Below are positions 43,411 to 52,436 of a stretch of 64,000 nt of DNA, piece by piece; positions within the stretch are counted from its first letter, which is position 1, and every line of letters starts with the position of its first letter. This DNA comes from an uncultured Lachnospiraceae bacterium (GTDB lineage Bacteria; Bacillota; Clostridia; Lachnospirales; Lachnospiraceae). The notes under the pieces are model-generated. The model was not told the DNA's origin and made no database searches. It worked only from the letters and a program-made list of their open reading frames with translations. Position numbers and translations under genes: made by a program. The stretch is taken from NCBI GenBank assembly GCA_934309145.1, contig CAKRCW010000005.1, positions 124,001 to 188,000 on the forward strand, written 5' to 3'.

Positions 43411-44088
43411 TTGACAAGTAAAAAGGTAGAAAAACAGGCGACATTTGAAGAAGAATGCGATGTACAGGAGAAAATAATAGCTAAAAGAATGAAGCAGCCA
43501 ATGATTCTGGCCAGATATCAATATGGTATTCAGGAGATGATGGCTAAGCTTCAATATATAAATGCAGATTTAACAGAACAGTTAGGACGCCCCGTAGTTA
43601 GAAATACGCTTAGTAGAATTAAAACTGCACACAGTATATGTAAGAAGCTTGAGAGAAAAGAGCTAGAGATCAGCTTTGACAGTGCTGTAAACAATCTTAA
43701 TGATATAGCAGGTGTCAGGGTTGTCTGTTTTTTCTGTGATGATATATATCGTATTGAGAAGGCTATACGTGAACAGAAGGATATAGAGATAATTAAAGAA
43801 AAGGATTATGTGAAAAAGCCTAAGAAATCAGGTTATCAGAGCATACATCTTATTGTGGATGTACCTATTATATATAATTCGGTTACTGAGAATGTAAGAG
43901 TGGAAATACAGATAAGGTCATTTGCGATGGATTACTGGGCGGAGCTTGACAACCAGATGTGTTATAAGAAGAGTGCGGGAGAGCTTGAGAATATAGAACG
44001 TGAAATACGAAATTATTCTGATGTTATGGCTAAGATGGATGGGAAAATGCTTGAGCTCAGGAAAAAGATAGAAACTATGACGAATTAA
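43411..44088 (+). CDS. Small alarmone synthetase (RelQ/YjbM-like)
   Basis: 225 residues from TTG 43411. It contains only the (p)ppGpp synthetase domain: RIKTAHSICKKLERK, DIAGVRVVCFFCDDIYRI, KKSGYQSIHLIVDV and the EIQIRSFAMDYWAELD motif with the catalytic Glu and Gln. There is no hydrolase, TGS or ACT domain. It transfers pyrophosphate from ATP to GTP or GDP, and in Firmicutes responds to cell-wall and growth stress as a tetramer. Monocistronic, ahead of a riboswitch-controlled gene. Confidence 0.95.
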   Translation: MTSKKVEKQATFEEECDVQEKIIAKRMKQPMILARYQYGIQEMMAKLQYINADLTEQLGRPVVRNTLSRIKTAHSICKKLERKELEISFDSAVNNLNDIAGVRVVCFFCDDIYRIEKAIREQKDIEIIKEKDYVKKPKKSGYQSIHLIVDVPIIYNSVTENVRVEIQIRSFAMDYWAELDNQMCYKKSAGELENIEREIRNYSDVMAKMDGKMLELRKKIETMTN

Positions 44089-44097
44089 AAAATTTCA

Positions 44098-44126
44098 TTG
44101 CACATATATGGCAGTGATGATATAAT
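44098..44126 (+). promoter_or_regulatory. Sigma-A promoter of the riboswitch transcript
   Basis: TTGCAC (44098-44103), 17-base spacer, perfect TATAAT (44121-44126), giving a transcript start about 25 bases before the riboswitch. Confidence 0.8.
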
Positions 44127-44155
44127 AAGTGTTGCTGATATATTATAACAATTAT

Positions 44156-44251
44156 GGGAATGAAGTTCTCCCTTGGATTTAAACCAAAACCGCTTATTAG
44201 CTGATGACTTCTGTGATTATTATTTATGACACAGAAAGCATCAGCTTTTTT
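44156..44251 (+). promoter_or_regulatory. Fluoride (crcB-motif) riboswitch with terminator
   Basis: The leader contains the conserved crcB-motif blocks in order: GGGAATGAAGTTCTCCC, a small variable hairpin (TTGG/CCAA), AACCGC and GCTGATGACTTCT. The last block is also the left side of an expression-platform hairpin, AGCTGATG...CTTCTGTG with CACAGAAAG-CATCAGCT (right side 44230-44246), ending in TTTTTT (44246-44251). Ligand binding should protect the pseudoknot and prevent termination, turning on the downstream antiporter gene when fluoride enters the cell. The ribosome site AAAGGAGG lies just beyond. Confidence 0.92.
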
Positions 44252-44272
44252 GTGTTTAAAGGAGGTTTTTAT

Positions 44273-45478
44273 ATGTTAACGTCACTTGCACTTATATTTC
44301 TTGTAGGGCTGTCATTTGCGGCTATATGCCAGATGATACATCTGCCCAGAATAATAGGAATGTTGCTGACAGGTATTATATTAGGACCATATGTGCTTGA
44401 TTTCCTTGATCCTTCTATATTGTCAATATCGGCAGAGCTTAGAAAGATGGCTCTGATAATAATTCTTCTTAAAGCAGGATTGTCGCTAAATCTTAAGGAT
44501 TTAAAACAGGTTGGCAGACCGGCAGTATTAATGTCGTTTGTGCCTGCAACATTTGAAATTATAGGGTATGTTATATTTGCACCAATAATTCTTGGTATCA
44601 GCAGGGTATCTGCCGCTGTTATGGGTGCTGTGCTTGCCGCTGTATCACCGGCAGTTGTTGTCCCAAGAATGGTGAATCTTATGGAAGAAAAATATGGAAC
44701 AGATAAAAGTATTCCACAGCTCATTATGGCTGGAGCGTCATGTGATGATATTTTCGTTATTGTATTATTTACTACATTCCTTGGAATGGCACAGGGCGAG
44801 GGAGCAAGGATTGCAGATTTCATTAATATTCCGGTTTCTATTGTACTTGGAGTAATAATTGGTGCGATAGTTGGATTAATTCTCAGTTTGTTTTTTGAGA
44901 CAGCATATGCACACAAGCATTGTATAAGAAACAGTACTAAGGTTATTATTGTTCTTGGCGTATCATTTGTGCTTGTTGCAATAGAGGGATGGCTTACTGA
45001 TATTGTAGCTGTGTCAGGACTTCTTGCAGTTGTGAGTATGGCGTGTATGTTAAAGGTAAAATGTCCTGCAAGTGTATCAGGACGATTATCAGAAAAGTTC
45101 GGTAAGCTGTGGATTGCTGCTGAGGTTATATTATTTGTTTTGGTAGGTGCAGCCGTGGATATCAGATATATGGCAAAGGCGGGAATTTATGCTGTAGTAA
45201 TGATTTTTGTTGCACTTATATTCAGGGCATGTGGTGTGGTCTGCTGTATGATTAAGACTAAGCTTTCATTTAGGGAAAGGATGTTTTGTGTGATGGCATA
45301 TCTGCCTAAGGCTACGGTGCAGGCAGCGATAGGTTCAATTCCTCTTGCGGCAGGTCTTGAATGTGGACAGATAGTTTTATCAGTCGCAGTTTTAGGAATA
45401 ATAATTACTGCACCGCTTGGGGCATTTTTGATGGATATAAGCTATAAGAAGCTGCTTAATAAAAATGTCAGTGCTTAA
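44273..45478 (+). CDS. Cation:proton antiporter (CPA family) under fluoride control
   Basis: 401 residues from ATG 44273, which has AAAGGAGGTTTTT upstream. About twelve membrane segments in the NhaP/KefB-like fold; the family motifs include LPRIIGMLLTGIILGPYVLDF and, in the exchange centre, MAGASCDDIFVIVLF, with the two adjacent acidic residues Asp-Asp. Members of this superfamily are known genes under fluoride riboswitches, though the dedicated exporters are CLC-F and Fluc. The likely role is fluoride or ion/pH homeostasis during fluoride stress. The 3' end overlaps the convergent MATE gene by 11 bases. Confidence 0.92.
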   Translation: MLTSLALIFLVGLSFAAICQMIHLPRIIGMLLTGIILGPYVLDFLDPSILSISAELRKMALIIILLKAGLSLNLKDLKQVGRPAVLMSFVPATFEIIGYVIFAPIILGISRVSAAVMGAVLAAVSPAVVVPRMVNLMEEKYGTDKSIPQLIMAGASCDDIFVIVLFTTFLGMAQGEGARIADFINIPVSIVLGVIIGAIVGLILSLFFETAYAHKHCIRNSTKVIIVLGVSFVLVAIEGWLTDIVAVSGLLAVVSMACMLKVKCPASVSGRLSEKFGKLWIAAEVILFVLVGAAVDIRYMAKAGIYAVVMIFVALIFRACGVVCCMIKTKLSFRERMFCVMAYLPKATVQAAIGSIPLAAGLECGQIVLSVAVLGIIITAPLGAFLMDISYKKLLNKNVSA

Positions 45479-46802
45479 CCTTAACCGTATGTCTGTATAT
45501 ATTAAATGCAGCAAACGCGGTTATAGCTTCGGCTATCCAGAAAGCATTCCACACACCGTTTACTCCGACAATGTGACTTAATATAAATGCTGCAGGTATT
45601 ATTATAACAACATATCTGAGTAATGATATTAATAGTGAAGGAGCACCCTTTCCGAGTCCCTCTAAAGCACCTGATGAGGTTACTGATACCGATGATACGA
45701 TGAAACCGGCACATATTATTCTAAGTGCATTTTTTCCTTCGGATATAGTAACCGCATCTGTTGAGAATAAGCCAATAAGCCACTCTGGAAATGCCAGACA
45801 GATAACTGTGCCGATAATCATTATTATACCTGTCATGGCAAGGGTTATGTTATATATTTTGTTTACACGTCTGTGCTCGCCTGCACCATAGTTATATCCT
45901 ATAACAGGACGCATTCCCTGAATAACTCCATTTGCAGGAAGGTACAGGAAGGTCTGGAGCTTGTAGTATATACCGAGTATTAGTACATATATCTGTGAAT
46001 ATGTGCTCAATATTGCATTTAATGCTGTTGTAAGCAACGAAGGAAGTGCCATATTAAGAATAGCCGGTATTCCTATTGAGTAGAGTTTTTTGTTAAGACC
46101 GCTTCGTCTGACAATATACTTCATGCCAAGCTTAACATGTATAGGCTTTATAAAATAAACCAAAAGATATATTATAAGTGTCACTACCTGACCAAGGCCT
46201 GTTGCAAGGGCAGCACCCTCAATTCCCATTTTCGGAAATGGACCTATTCCAAATATCAAAACCGGATCTAGTATTATATTTGTTATGCAGCCAAACATAA
46301 GTCCAACCATGGTTACAGTCATTTTTCCTACAGCCTGAAATATTTTTTCAAAAACCAAATCAGTTGTTATGACTATTGAGAATAAGAATACTATTTTTGA
46401 GTAACGCACTCCCATGTTAATTATAGTCTTATTATCTGTAAAAATACCTAAGAAGGCGGGCATAATAACTATGAAGATGATAGTCATTGCTATTCCGTGG
46501 ATTGTGGATAATAACATTCCGTGTGTCGCTGCGGCATTGGCATTGTCAATATCTTTAGCTCCAAGATACAGTGCAACGACAGCGTTTATTCCCACACCGA
46601 AGCCTATTGCAACAGCGTTTACGAAATTCTGTATAGGAAAAACAAGTGACAGTGCAGTCATTGCATCATCACTTATTTTTGCTACAAAGTAGCTGTCTAT
46701 AATATTATATAGGGAGTTTACAAGCATTGAGATTACCATTGGAAGTGCCATAGATAACAGCAGTGGTAATACAGGTTTTTCTTTCATAAATGTTTCGTTC
46801 AT
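45468..46802 (-). CDS. MATE-family efflux transporter
   Basis: About 444 residues from ATG 46802 with AAGGATAT upstream. Twelve membrane segments; MALPMVISMLVNSLYNIIDSYF at the N-terminus and PIQNFVNAVAIGFGVGINAV are hallmark MatE sequence, with the second half repeating the fold (QGMRPVIGYNYGAGEHRRVN). It exports cationic drugs or metabolites by Na+ or H+ antiport. It overlaps the upstream glycosyltransferase gene by a few bases around the start, so they form one transcript. Confidence 0.95.
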   Translation of the reverse strand: MNETFMKEKPVLPLLLSMALPMVISMLVNSLYNIIDSYFVAKISDDAMTALSLVFPIQNFVNAVAIGFGVGINAVVALYLGAKDIDNANAAATHGMLLSTIHGIAMTIIFIVIMPAFLGIFTDNKTIINMGVRYSKIVFLFSIVITTDLVFEKIFQAVGKMTVTMVGLMFGCITNIILDPVLIFGIGPFPKMGIEGAALATGLGQVVTLIIYLLVYFIKPIHVKLGMKYIVRRSGLNKKLYSIGIPAILNMALPSLLTTALNAILSTYSQIYVLILGIYYKLQTFLYLPANGVIQGMRPVIGYNYGAGEHRRVNKIYNITLAMTGIIMIIGTVICLAFPEWLIGLFSTDAVTISEGKNALRIICAGFIVSSVSVTSSGALEGLGKGAPSLLISLLRYVVIIIPAAFILSHIVGVNGVWNAFWIAEAITAFAAFNIYRHTVKVKH

Positions 46803-46803
46803 G

Positions 46804-47955
46804 TTATATATCCTTAGCAAATTCCTGATATATTTTTTTCATTTCCCTGTGGCTTCTTGAAATATCATATTTCATAGCTTCCTTAGTGTTGTATGTTCCA
46901 CAGGCTTTCGCAAAATCAGGGTTAGTAAATATTTTATTTATTGCATTTGCTGCATCATCTACAGATGTAGGACTGATGCAGCAGCCACTTTTTCCGTCCT
47001 TTGTATAGTCCTTCATTCCATTTATATCTGAGGATATAAGTGGAAGTCCACTCGCCATAGCTTCGAGTGGGGCAATTCCAAGCCCTTCTCGTATAGATGG
47101 GTGTATAAAGCAGTCTGCAAGCTTGCAGAGCTTTATTACATCATCTCTAAAGCCGAGAAGCTTAACATTGTTGCCAAGCTCATATTCAGCAATCTTATTC
47201 TCGTATAAGCTCTGTAGCTCGCCTTGTCCTACAGCTAGGTAATATATATCAGGATTATTAAGCTTATGGAGAGCCTCTATTACAATAATCTGATTTTTCC
47301 TGGACATAAGCTCACCTACAGAGAGCAACACAAATGCATCGTCAGGTATTCCGAGCTTTTTTCGCTCTGCCTGACGGTCAACCTTATATGTGTTGAATTT
47401 ATTTACATCCAGACCGACGCCTGGGATAAATCGCACCTCTTTTGCGTGGAAATGCCTTTTGGCACGTCTGTAATCCTCATGGTTTATGGTTATTATCATA
47501 TCTGTCTGCCATGAGAAAAGCCATTCAGCAGGATAATAGAGCAGCCAGTTTTTAAGGGGGGCTCCCTTAAAAAAGTGAAATCCGTGAGCCGTGTATATTA
47601 TTTTTGTTTTTGTCTTTTTGGCTGCCATTCTTCCTATTATTGAACCAATAGGAGTATGACAGTGTATAAAATCGTAATTATATTCATGTATAAGTGAAAT
47701 TACCTGCTTAAGTGCAGCACGATTGTTCTTAATGTCAAATGGATTTCTTGTAGCTGGTATATTAAACCATTTTCCGCCATGTTTTTCAAGCCATACCTTA
47801 AATGCATCGAGCCTTTCGTTTGAAATAGGATTGCCAACATCAAAATTGCCAGCCATGTGAACCTCGTAACCCATGTCAGTTAAGATTAATATATTGTCTT
47901 TGTTAAATTGCTCAATCATTGCGGCAGTCGTCGCCAGCATGAGAACTCTCTTCAT
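46804..47955 (-). CDS. Group 4 glycosyltransferase (EPS-type)
   Basis: 383 residues, GT-B fold. The N-terminal domain starts MKRVLMLATTAAMIEQFN, with DFIHCHTPIGSIIGRMAA and YTAHGFHFFKGAP, the C-terminal domain has ELMSRKNQ and the Glu-rich active-site block SIREGLGIAPLEAMASGLPLIS. It transfers a sugar from a nucleotide donor, likely in exopolysaccharide or surface polysaccharide synthesis. It is isolated from a polysaccharide cluster and is followed by a MATE pump on the same strand. Confidence 0.95.
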   Translation of the reverse strand: MKRVLMLATTAAMIEQFNKDNILILTDMGYEVHMAGNFDVGNPISNERLDAFKVWLEKHGGKWFNIPATRNPFDIKNNRAALKQVISLIHEYNYDFIHCHTPIGSIIGRMAAKKTKTKIIYTAHGFHFFKGAPLKNWLLYYPAEWLFSWQTDMIITINHEDYRRAKRHFHAKEVRFIPGVGLDVNKFNTYKVDRQAERKKLGIPDDAFVLLSVGELMSRKNQIIVIEALHKLNNPDIYYLAVGQGELQSLYENKIAEYELGNNVKLLGFRDDVIKLCKLADCFIHPSIREGLGIAPLEAMASGLPLISSDINGMKDYTKDGKSGCCISPTSVDDAANAINKIFTNPDFAKACGTYNTKEAMKYDISRSHREMKKIYQEFAKDI

Positions 47956-48123
47956 GTTGTATCCCTTTCAAAATATCTTAAGTTTATTTTCAGTATTATG
48001 TGTTATTATACTTCTTTTATGTGGAAATTCAAATGGTTTGTGGTGAAAATAAACCATTTATTGATATCAGCTAAAGACTGAATTATAATATGGTATAAAT
48101 ATTAAGAAATGGAGAGTAAAACC

Positions 48124-48798
48124 ATGAAGCTTTTATTGGCAGAGGATGAGGTCGATATGTCCGAAGCGTTAGTGGACATACTTACATATCATAAATATAT
48201 TGTTGATGCTGTATATGATGGAGCTGAGGCATTAGAATATGCGGAGCTTGGAGAATACGATGGAATTATATTAGATATAATGATGCCTAAAATGAGTGGC
48301 TTGGAGGTACTAAAGAAACTTCGCGAGCGTGGTGACAGGACACCGGTGCTTTTACTTACTGCAAAGGCGGAGATAGAGGACAGAATAGCAGGCTTAGATA
48401 TGGGGGCGGATGATTATCTGCCGAAGCCATTTGCAATGGGTGAGCTGCTTGCCAGAATAAGGGCAATGTTAAGACGCAGAGAGGAGTTTACACCTGATAT
48501 ATTGAAATGTGGAAAGCTTACGTTAAATATGCACAGCTATGAGTTGTGCGGGCATGGACAGAGCTTTGTGCTGCCTAAGCTTGAATATCAGATGATGGAG
48601 TTATTTATGCTTAATCAAGGAATATATTTATCGTCTGAGACTATACTTGAGAAGGTATGGGGATACGATACTGATGCGGAGATAGGGGTTGTATGGGTGT
48701 ATATATCATATCTTAGAAAAAAGATACAGGCATTAGATGTTGATGTGGAAATTCAGGCAAAGAGAGGAATTGGGTACAGGATAGAGGAGATAAAATGA
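48124..48798 (+). CDS. OmpR/PhoB-family response regulator
   Basis: 224 residues from ATG 48124 (GGAGAG upstream; ATG 48109 is an alternative). The receiver has acidic pocket AEDE, phosphoacceptor Asp51 in IILDIMMPKMSG, and Lys in LPKPF. The C-terminal winged helix (about 125-224) ends with WVYISYLRKKIQAL and RGIGYRIEE. Paired with the kinase that follows, overlapping it by four bases (ATGA). Likely targets are its own neighbourhood (inference). Confidence 0.96.
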   Translation: MKLLLAEDEVDMSEALVDILTYHKYIVDAVYDGAEALEYAELGEYDGIILDIMMPKMSGLEVLKKLRERGDRTPVLLLTAKAEIEDRIAGLDMGADDYLPKPFAMGELLARIRAMLRRREEFTPDILKCGKLTLNMHSYELCGHGQSFVLPKLEYQMMELFMLNQGIYLSSETILEKVWGYDTDAEIGVVWVYISYLRKKIQALDVDVEIQAKRGIGYRIEEIK

Positions 48799-50105
48799 TA
48801 AAAACACTTCAGAAGAAATTCATAATTACCGCTATGGCTGCAATCACTGTTCTTATATTGGTACTTCTTGGCACTATAAATGGTATAAATATATGGCGTG
48901 TCCATAACGAGTCAGACAATACCATGAATATGCTGCTTGACACTGAGAGTAAAAATGCACCATCACCGATGGACAATGCAGAGGCACCGGAGAAGCCGGC
49001 AGACATGCAGCCACCAGAGGATATGGTAAATCCTAATGATGAACCATATAAAAAGCCCGGTATGAATGATATATTTAATCCTGCTATAAGCGAGGATATG
49101 GTTATGGCGGCAAGATATTTCAGTGCAAGGGTAGATTCTGATGGGAAAATAGTATATGTCGATGTAAGCCATATTTCATCTGTGGATGAAGCTGAGGCAA
49201 TGGAGTATGTGCAGCAGGTGATAGGTGATTCATCAAATGAGGGCTCATTTGAAAATCTTCATTATCAGATAAGAGATTCAGCAGATGGACAGGGAAACGT
49301 AATTGTATTTTTGAATGTAAGCAATATAAGGAGAACAATATTATCTGTACTTATAATATCAATTATAATTGGTTTGGTTGGATGGATATTGATGCTATTG
49401 CTTGTTATAGGTCTTTCAAAGCATGCAATAAGACCTATAGCGGCAAATATAGAGAGACAGAAGCAATTTGTAACAGATGCGGGACATGAGATTAAGACGC
49501 CTCTTGCAATAATACTTGCAAATACAGATGCCATGGAGCTTCACAATGGCGAGAGTAAGTGGAGCAAAAATATAAGAAGTCAGGCAGAGCGTTTGTCTGG
49601 ACTTATGAAGAATCTTCTCTCTCTTTCCAAGATGGATGAGGGAAATCTTAACACTGTTATGGAGGACGTGGATATAAGCAGACTTTCTAAGGATATAGTT
49701 GAAGCTTTTTCGGAGTCGGCAGAGTTAAAGAATATTGATTTAGGTGTTGATATAAGTGACAATATTAAGTTACATGCAAATAAGGAGCATATGACGCAGC
49801 TTATTAATATTCTTATGGATAATGCGATAAAGTATACACCTGAGGATGGACATATAAAGTTCACATTGCATGAGGGACACCATAATTGTATCATAAAATG
49901 CCAAAATTCCTGCGAGACATTACCAAATGTTCCGGCAGGCAGGTTATTTGACAGATTTTATAGGGGAGATTCTGCAAGAACACAAAAAAATGGTGGATAT
50001 GGTATAGGACTTTCGGTTGCCAAGGCAATCGCAGAGATGTATAAGGGAAAGATTAGTGCGGAGTATGTTGGTGATGGGGAGATTATATTTAAGGTAGTTA
50101 TATAA
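48795..50105 (+). CDS. Sensor histidine kinase with acidic Pro-rich extracellular loop
   Basis: 436 residues. Membrane segments at about 12-35 and 178-203 bound an extracellular part whose first half (about 50-95) is Pro, Glu, Asp, Met and Asn-rich (for example APEKPADMQPPEDM). The cytoplasmic half has H-box VTDAGHEIKTPLAII with His231, N-box LINILMDNAIKYTPEDG and G-box GGYGIGLSVAKAI. It lies directly before a set of surface-protein genes with similar Pro/Asp/Gly/Met-rich segments. The ligand is unknown. Confidence 0.95.
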   Translation: MIKTLQKKFIITAMAAITVLILVLLGTINGINIWRVHNESDNTMNMLLDTESKNAPSPMDNAEAPEKPADMQPPEDMVNPNDEPYKKPGMNDIFNPAISEDMVMAARYFSARVDSDGKIVYVDVSHISSVDEAEAMEYVQQVIGDSSNEGSFENLHYQIRDSADGQGNVIVFLNVSNIRRTILSVLIISIIIGLVGWILMLLLVIGLSKHAIRPIAANIERQKQFVTDAGHEIKTPLAIILANTDAMELHNGESKWSKNIRSQAERLSGLMKNLLSLSKMDEGNLNTVMEDVDISRLSKDIVEAFSESAELKNIDLGVDISDNIKLHANKEHMTQLINILMDNAIKYTPEDGHIKFTLHEGHHNCIIKCQNSCETLPNVPAGRLFDRFYRGDSARTQKNGGYGIGLSVAKAIAEMYKGKISAEYVGDGEIIFKVVI

Positions 50106-50188
50106 CAAAGGCTGTAATGTATTGTTAAAAACAGACAAAAATGCTATAATTAATTGTATGTTATTACAAAATGTATGGGGGGATTTGT

Positions 50189-50965
50189 ATGGTACGCATA
50201 GAAGATTTCTGTAATATGGAAAAATTCGAAAATATTATGAAAAACTGGGCGACAAGCACAGGTCTTGCAACGGTTGCTGTTGGTGCTGATGGTAAGTATA
50301 TCAGTGAGTGCTATAACTTTACAGAGTTTTGCATTGATTTGACCAGAGGTAGTGTTGAGGGGTGCAAAAGGTGTGAGAAATGTGACCGTGAGGGAAAGGG
50401 AGTTTATTCCTGCCATGCTGGATTAGTGGATTTTGGTATTCCTATTACCTTAGATGATGGGACTGTTCTTGGTAGCATAATTGGTGGACAGGTTCTTCCT
50501 GAACATCCAGATGATGAGACATTTCGTTGCACAGCAAGAGAGCTTGGCATAGACGAGGATAAGTATATTAAGGCGTTACACAAGGTTAATGTAAAGTCAA
50601 GGAAGGAAATTGAGGCATCTGCTACATTACTAGGTGATGTAATTAATATGTATGTCCGCTCATGCTATAATGCACAGCTTAATAGCCGTTTGCTTGATAA
50701 GCTGCAGAATGGTATACAGGAATCAGTTGCCTACATTGATGATGCAACTGAGATGACAAAGAAGATAGAGGAATTTAGTGGCAGACAGAGAATTCTTGCT
50801 TTAAATGCAGCTATTGAAGCGGCAAGAGCAGGAGAGGCAGGACGCGGATTTACTGTGGTGGCTGCTGAGGTTCAGAAGCTTGCTGATGGAATGGGAAAGG
50901 CAAGCACACAGATAGTAGCATCACTTCGTAAATTATCTGATAATATCCACGAGTTAAATGAATAG
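50189..50965 (+). CDS. Soluble PocR-domain chemoreceptor-like protein
   Basis: 258 residues from ATG 50189 (GGGGGG upstream). The N-terminal PocR domain (about 1-160) has the Cys motif VEGCKRCEKCDREG plus SCHAG, where Cys residues suggest an Fe-S or metal site. It is followed by a short coiled coil and the tip of an MCP signalling domain (RILALNAAIEAARAGEAGRGF, then AAEVQKLAD). There is no membrane segment or HAMP, so it is cytoplasmic. The helical hairpin is much shorter than in typical receptors. Monocistronic, ahead of the VTC gene. Confidence 0.92.
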   Translation: MVRIEDFCNMEKFENIMKNWATSTGLATVAVGADGKYISECYNFTEFCIDLTRGSVEGCKRCEKCDREGKGVYSCHAGLVDFGIPITLDDGTVLGSIIGGQVLPEHPDDETFRCTARELGIDEDKYIKALHKVNVKSRKEIEASATLLGDVINMYVRSCYNAQLNSRLLDKLQNGIQESVAYIDDATEMTKKIEEFSGRQRILALNAAIEAARAGEAGRGFTVVAAEVQKLADGMGKASTQIVASLRKLSDNIHELNE

Positions 50966-51064
50966 AAAGTACATTTAATAATTATTTCTAAAGTAAATCT
51001 AAGGTTCACCTGCTAACATCTACATGTACAGTAAAACAGTAGAAGGAAGGAGGTGAGCCGTCAT

Positions 51065-51736
51065 ATGCAATATCGTCATGAAATTAAGCATGAAATAACA
51101 CAGGCAGATATACTTTTGTTACGTTCAAAATTATCTGTAATAGCAGCTGCGGACAGCCATTCTGTAAATGGCTGCTACACCATAAGGAGTCTGTATTTTG
51201 ATAACATTTATGATAAGGCTCTTATGGAAAAGGTGAATGGTTTAAATGCCAGAGAAAAATATAGAATAAGATACTACAATGGTGACACGACATTTATAAA
51301 GCTTGAAAAGAAGTCTAAGCTTAACGGATTAACCTGTAAAGAATGTACATTTGTTACAGCAAATGAGGTTAATTTATTATTAAGGGGTGATTTTAAGTGG
51401 ATGCGTGAATCGGAGAGACCGCTTGTCAAAGAGCTGTATCTAAAAATGATGAATCAGGGACTTCGACCAAAAACTATTGTAGATTACACAAGGGAAGCGT
51501 ATACATATGCCGCGGGAAATGTGAGAATAACTATGGATTATGATATAAGAACCGGTATGTATGGAATGGATTTTTTGAATCCTGACTGTTTAATGCTGCC
51601 GATTATGGATGATGTAAGGATTCTTGAAGTAAAGTGGGATTCATTTCTTCCGGATACAATAAGAAATGTTATACAGCTCGAGAATAGAAGAGCAGGAGCA
51701 TTTTCAAAATATGCAGCCTGTAGAATATACGGATAA
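51065..51736 (+). CDS. VTC-domain polyphosphate polymerase-like protein
   Basis: About 223 residues; ATG 51065 is chosen with AGGAGGTGAG upstream (GTG 51053 is possible). The sequence matches the VTC/triphosphate-tunnel-metalloenzyme fold: basic residues in QYRHEIKHEI, REKYRIRYYNGD, KLEKKSKLNGLTCKE, RPKTIVDYTREAY and ILEVKWDSF line the tunnel. In yeast Vtc4 this domain polymerises polyphosphate from ATP. It starts a tight operon with DUF4956 and CotH genes, a combination recurrent in Clostridia. Confidence 0.92.
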   Translation: MQYRHEIKHEITQADILLLRSKLSVIAAADSHSVNGCYTIRSLYFDNIYDKALMEKVNGLNAREKYRIRYYNGDTTFIKLEKKSKLNGLTCKECTFVTANEVNLLLRGDFKWMRESERPLVKELYLKMMNQGLRPKTIVDYTREAYTYAAGNVRITMDYDIRTGMYGMDFLNPDCLMLPIMDDVRILEVKWDSFLPDTIRNVIQLENRRAGAFSKYAACRIYG

Positions 51737-51753
51737 AATAGGAGGTTATAGAT

Positions 51754-52425
51754 ATGGGATTTGGAGATGTTTTTAAGTCAAGTTTTTTGGAGAATATTAA
51801 CAGTGTCAGTATTATTGATATGCTTATTGCGATGGGACTCGCATTTGGAATAGGGGTATTCATATTTTTGGTATATAAAAAAACGTATACGGGGGTTATG
51901 TATTCATCTGGCTTTGGAGTAACTCTTATTGCACTGACACTTATAACAACTGTTGTAATACTTGCAGTTACATCTAATGTTGTACTGTCGCTCGGCATGG
52001 TAGGTGCTCTTTCTATAGTTCGTTTCAGGGCGGCAATAAAAGATCCTTTAGATATCGCGTACTTATTCTGGGCGATAGCGGTAGGTATAGTATTGGCAGC
52101 AGGTATGATTCCGCTTGCAGTTATAGGAAGTGCATTTATAGGAATTATACTGTTGGTATTTGTAAATAGAAAATCACATTTAAATCCATACATATTGATT
52201 GTTAATTGTGAAAATCACGACAGCGAGCTTGCAGCAAATGATTTCATAAAAAAACAGGTGAAGAAGAGCGTTGTCAAGAGCAAGATTGTGAAGATGGGAT
52301 GTGTTGAGCTTAATATGGAGGTTAGACTGGAGGATGAAAATGTGGATTTTGTAAATGTTTTGTCTGAGATGAATGGTATAAATAGCGCGGCACTTGTCAG
52401 CTATAATGGAGATTACACCGCATAG
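51754..52425 (+). CDS. DUF4956 membrane protein
   Basis: 223 residues. Three to four membrane segments in the N-terminal half (about 20-150) include the conserved TSNVVLSLGMVGALSIVRFR sequence, then a soluble domain of about 75 residues in which the VEL-type strands alternate with Lys-rich helices. The family is found next to VTC genes and may help translocate or anchor polyphosphate synthesis at the membrane (inference from context). It lies 17 bases after the VTC gene and 11 before the CotH gene. Confidence 0.93.
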   Translation: MGFGDVFKSSFLENINSVSIIDMLIAMGLAFGIGVFIFLVYKKTYTGVMYSSGFGVTLIALTLITTVVILAVTSNVVLSLGMVGALSIVRFRAAIKDPLDIAYLFWAIAVGIVLAAGMIPLAVIGSAFIGIILLVFVNRKSHLNPYILIVNCENHDSELAANDFIKKQVKKSVVKSKIVKMGCVELNMEVRLEDENVDFVNVLSEMNGINSAALVSYNGDYTA

Positions 52426-52436
52426 GAGGTGATGTT

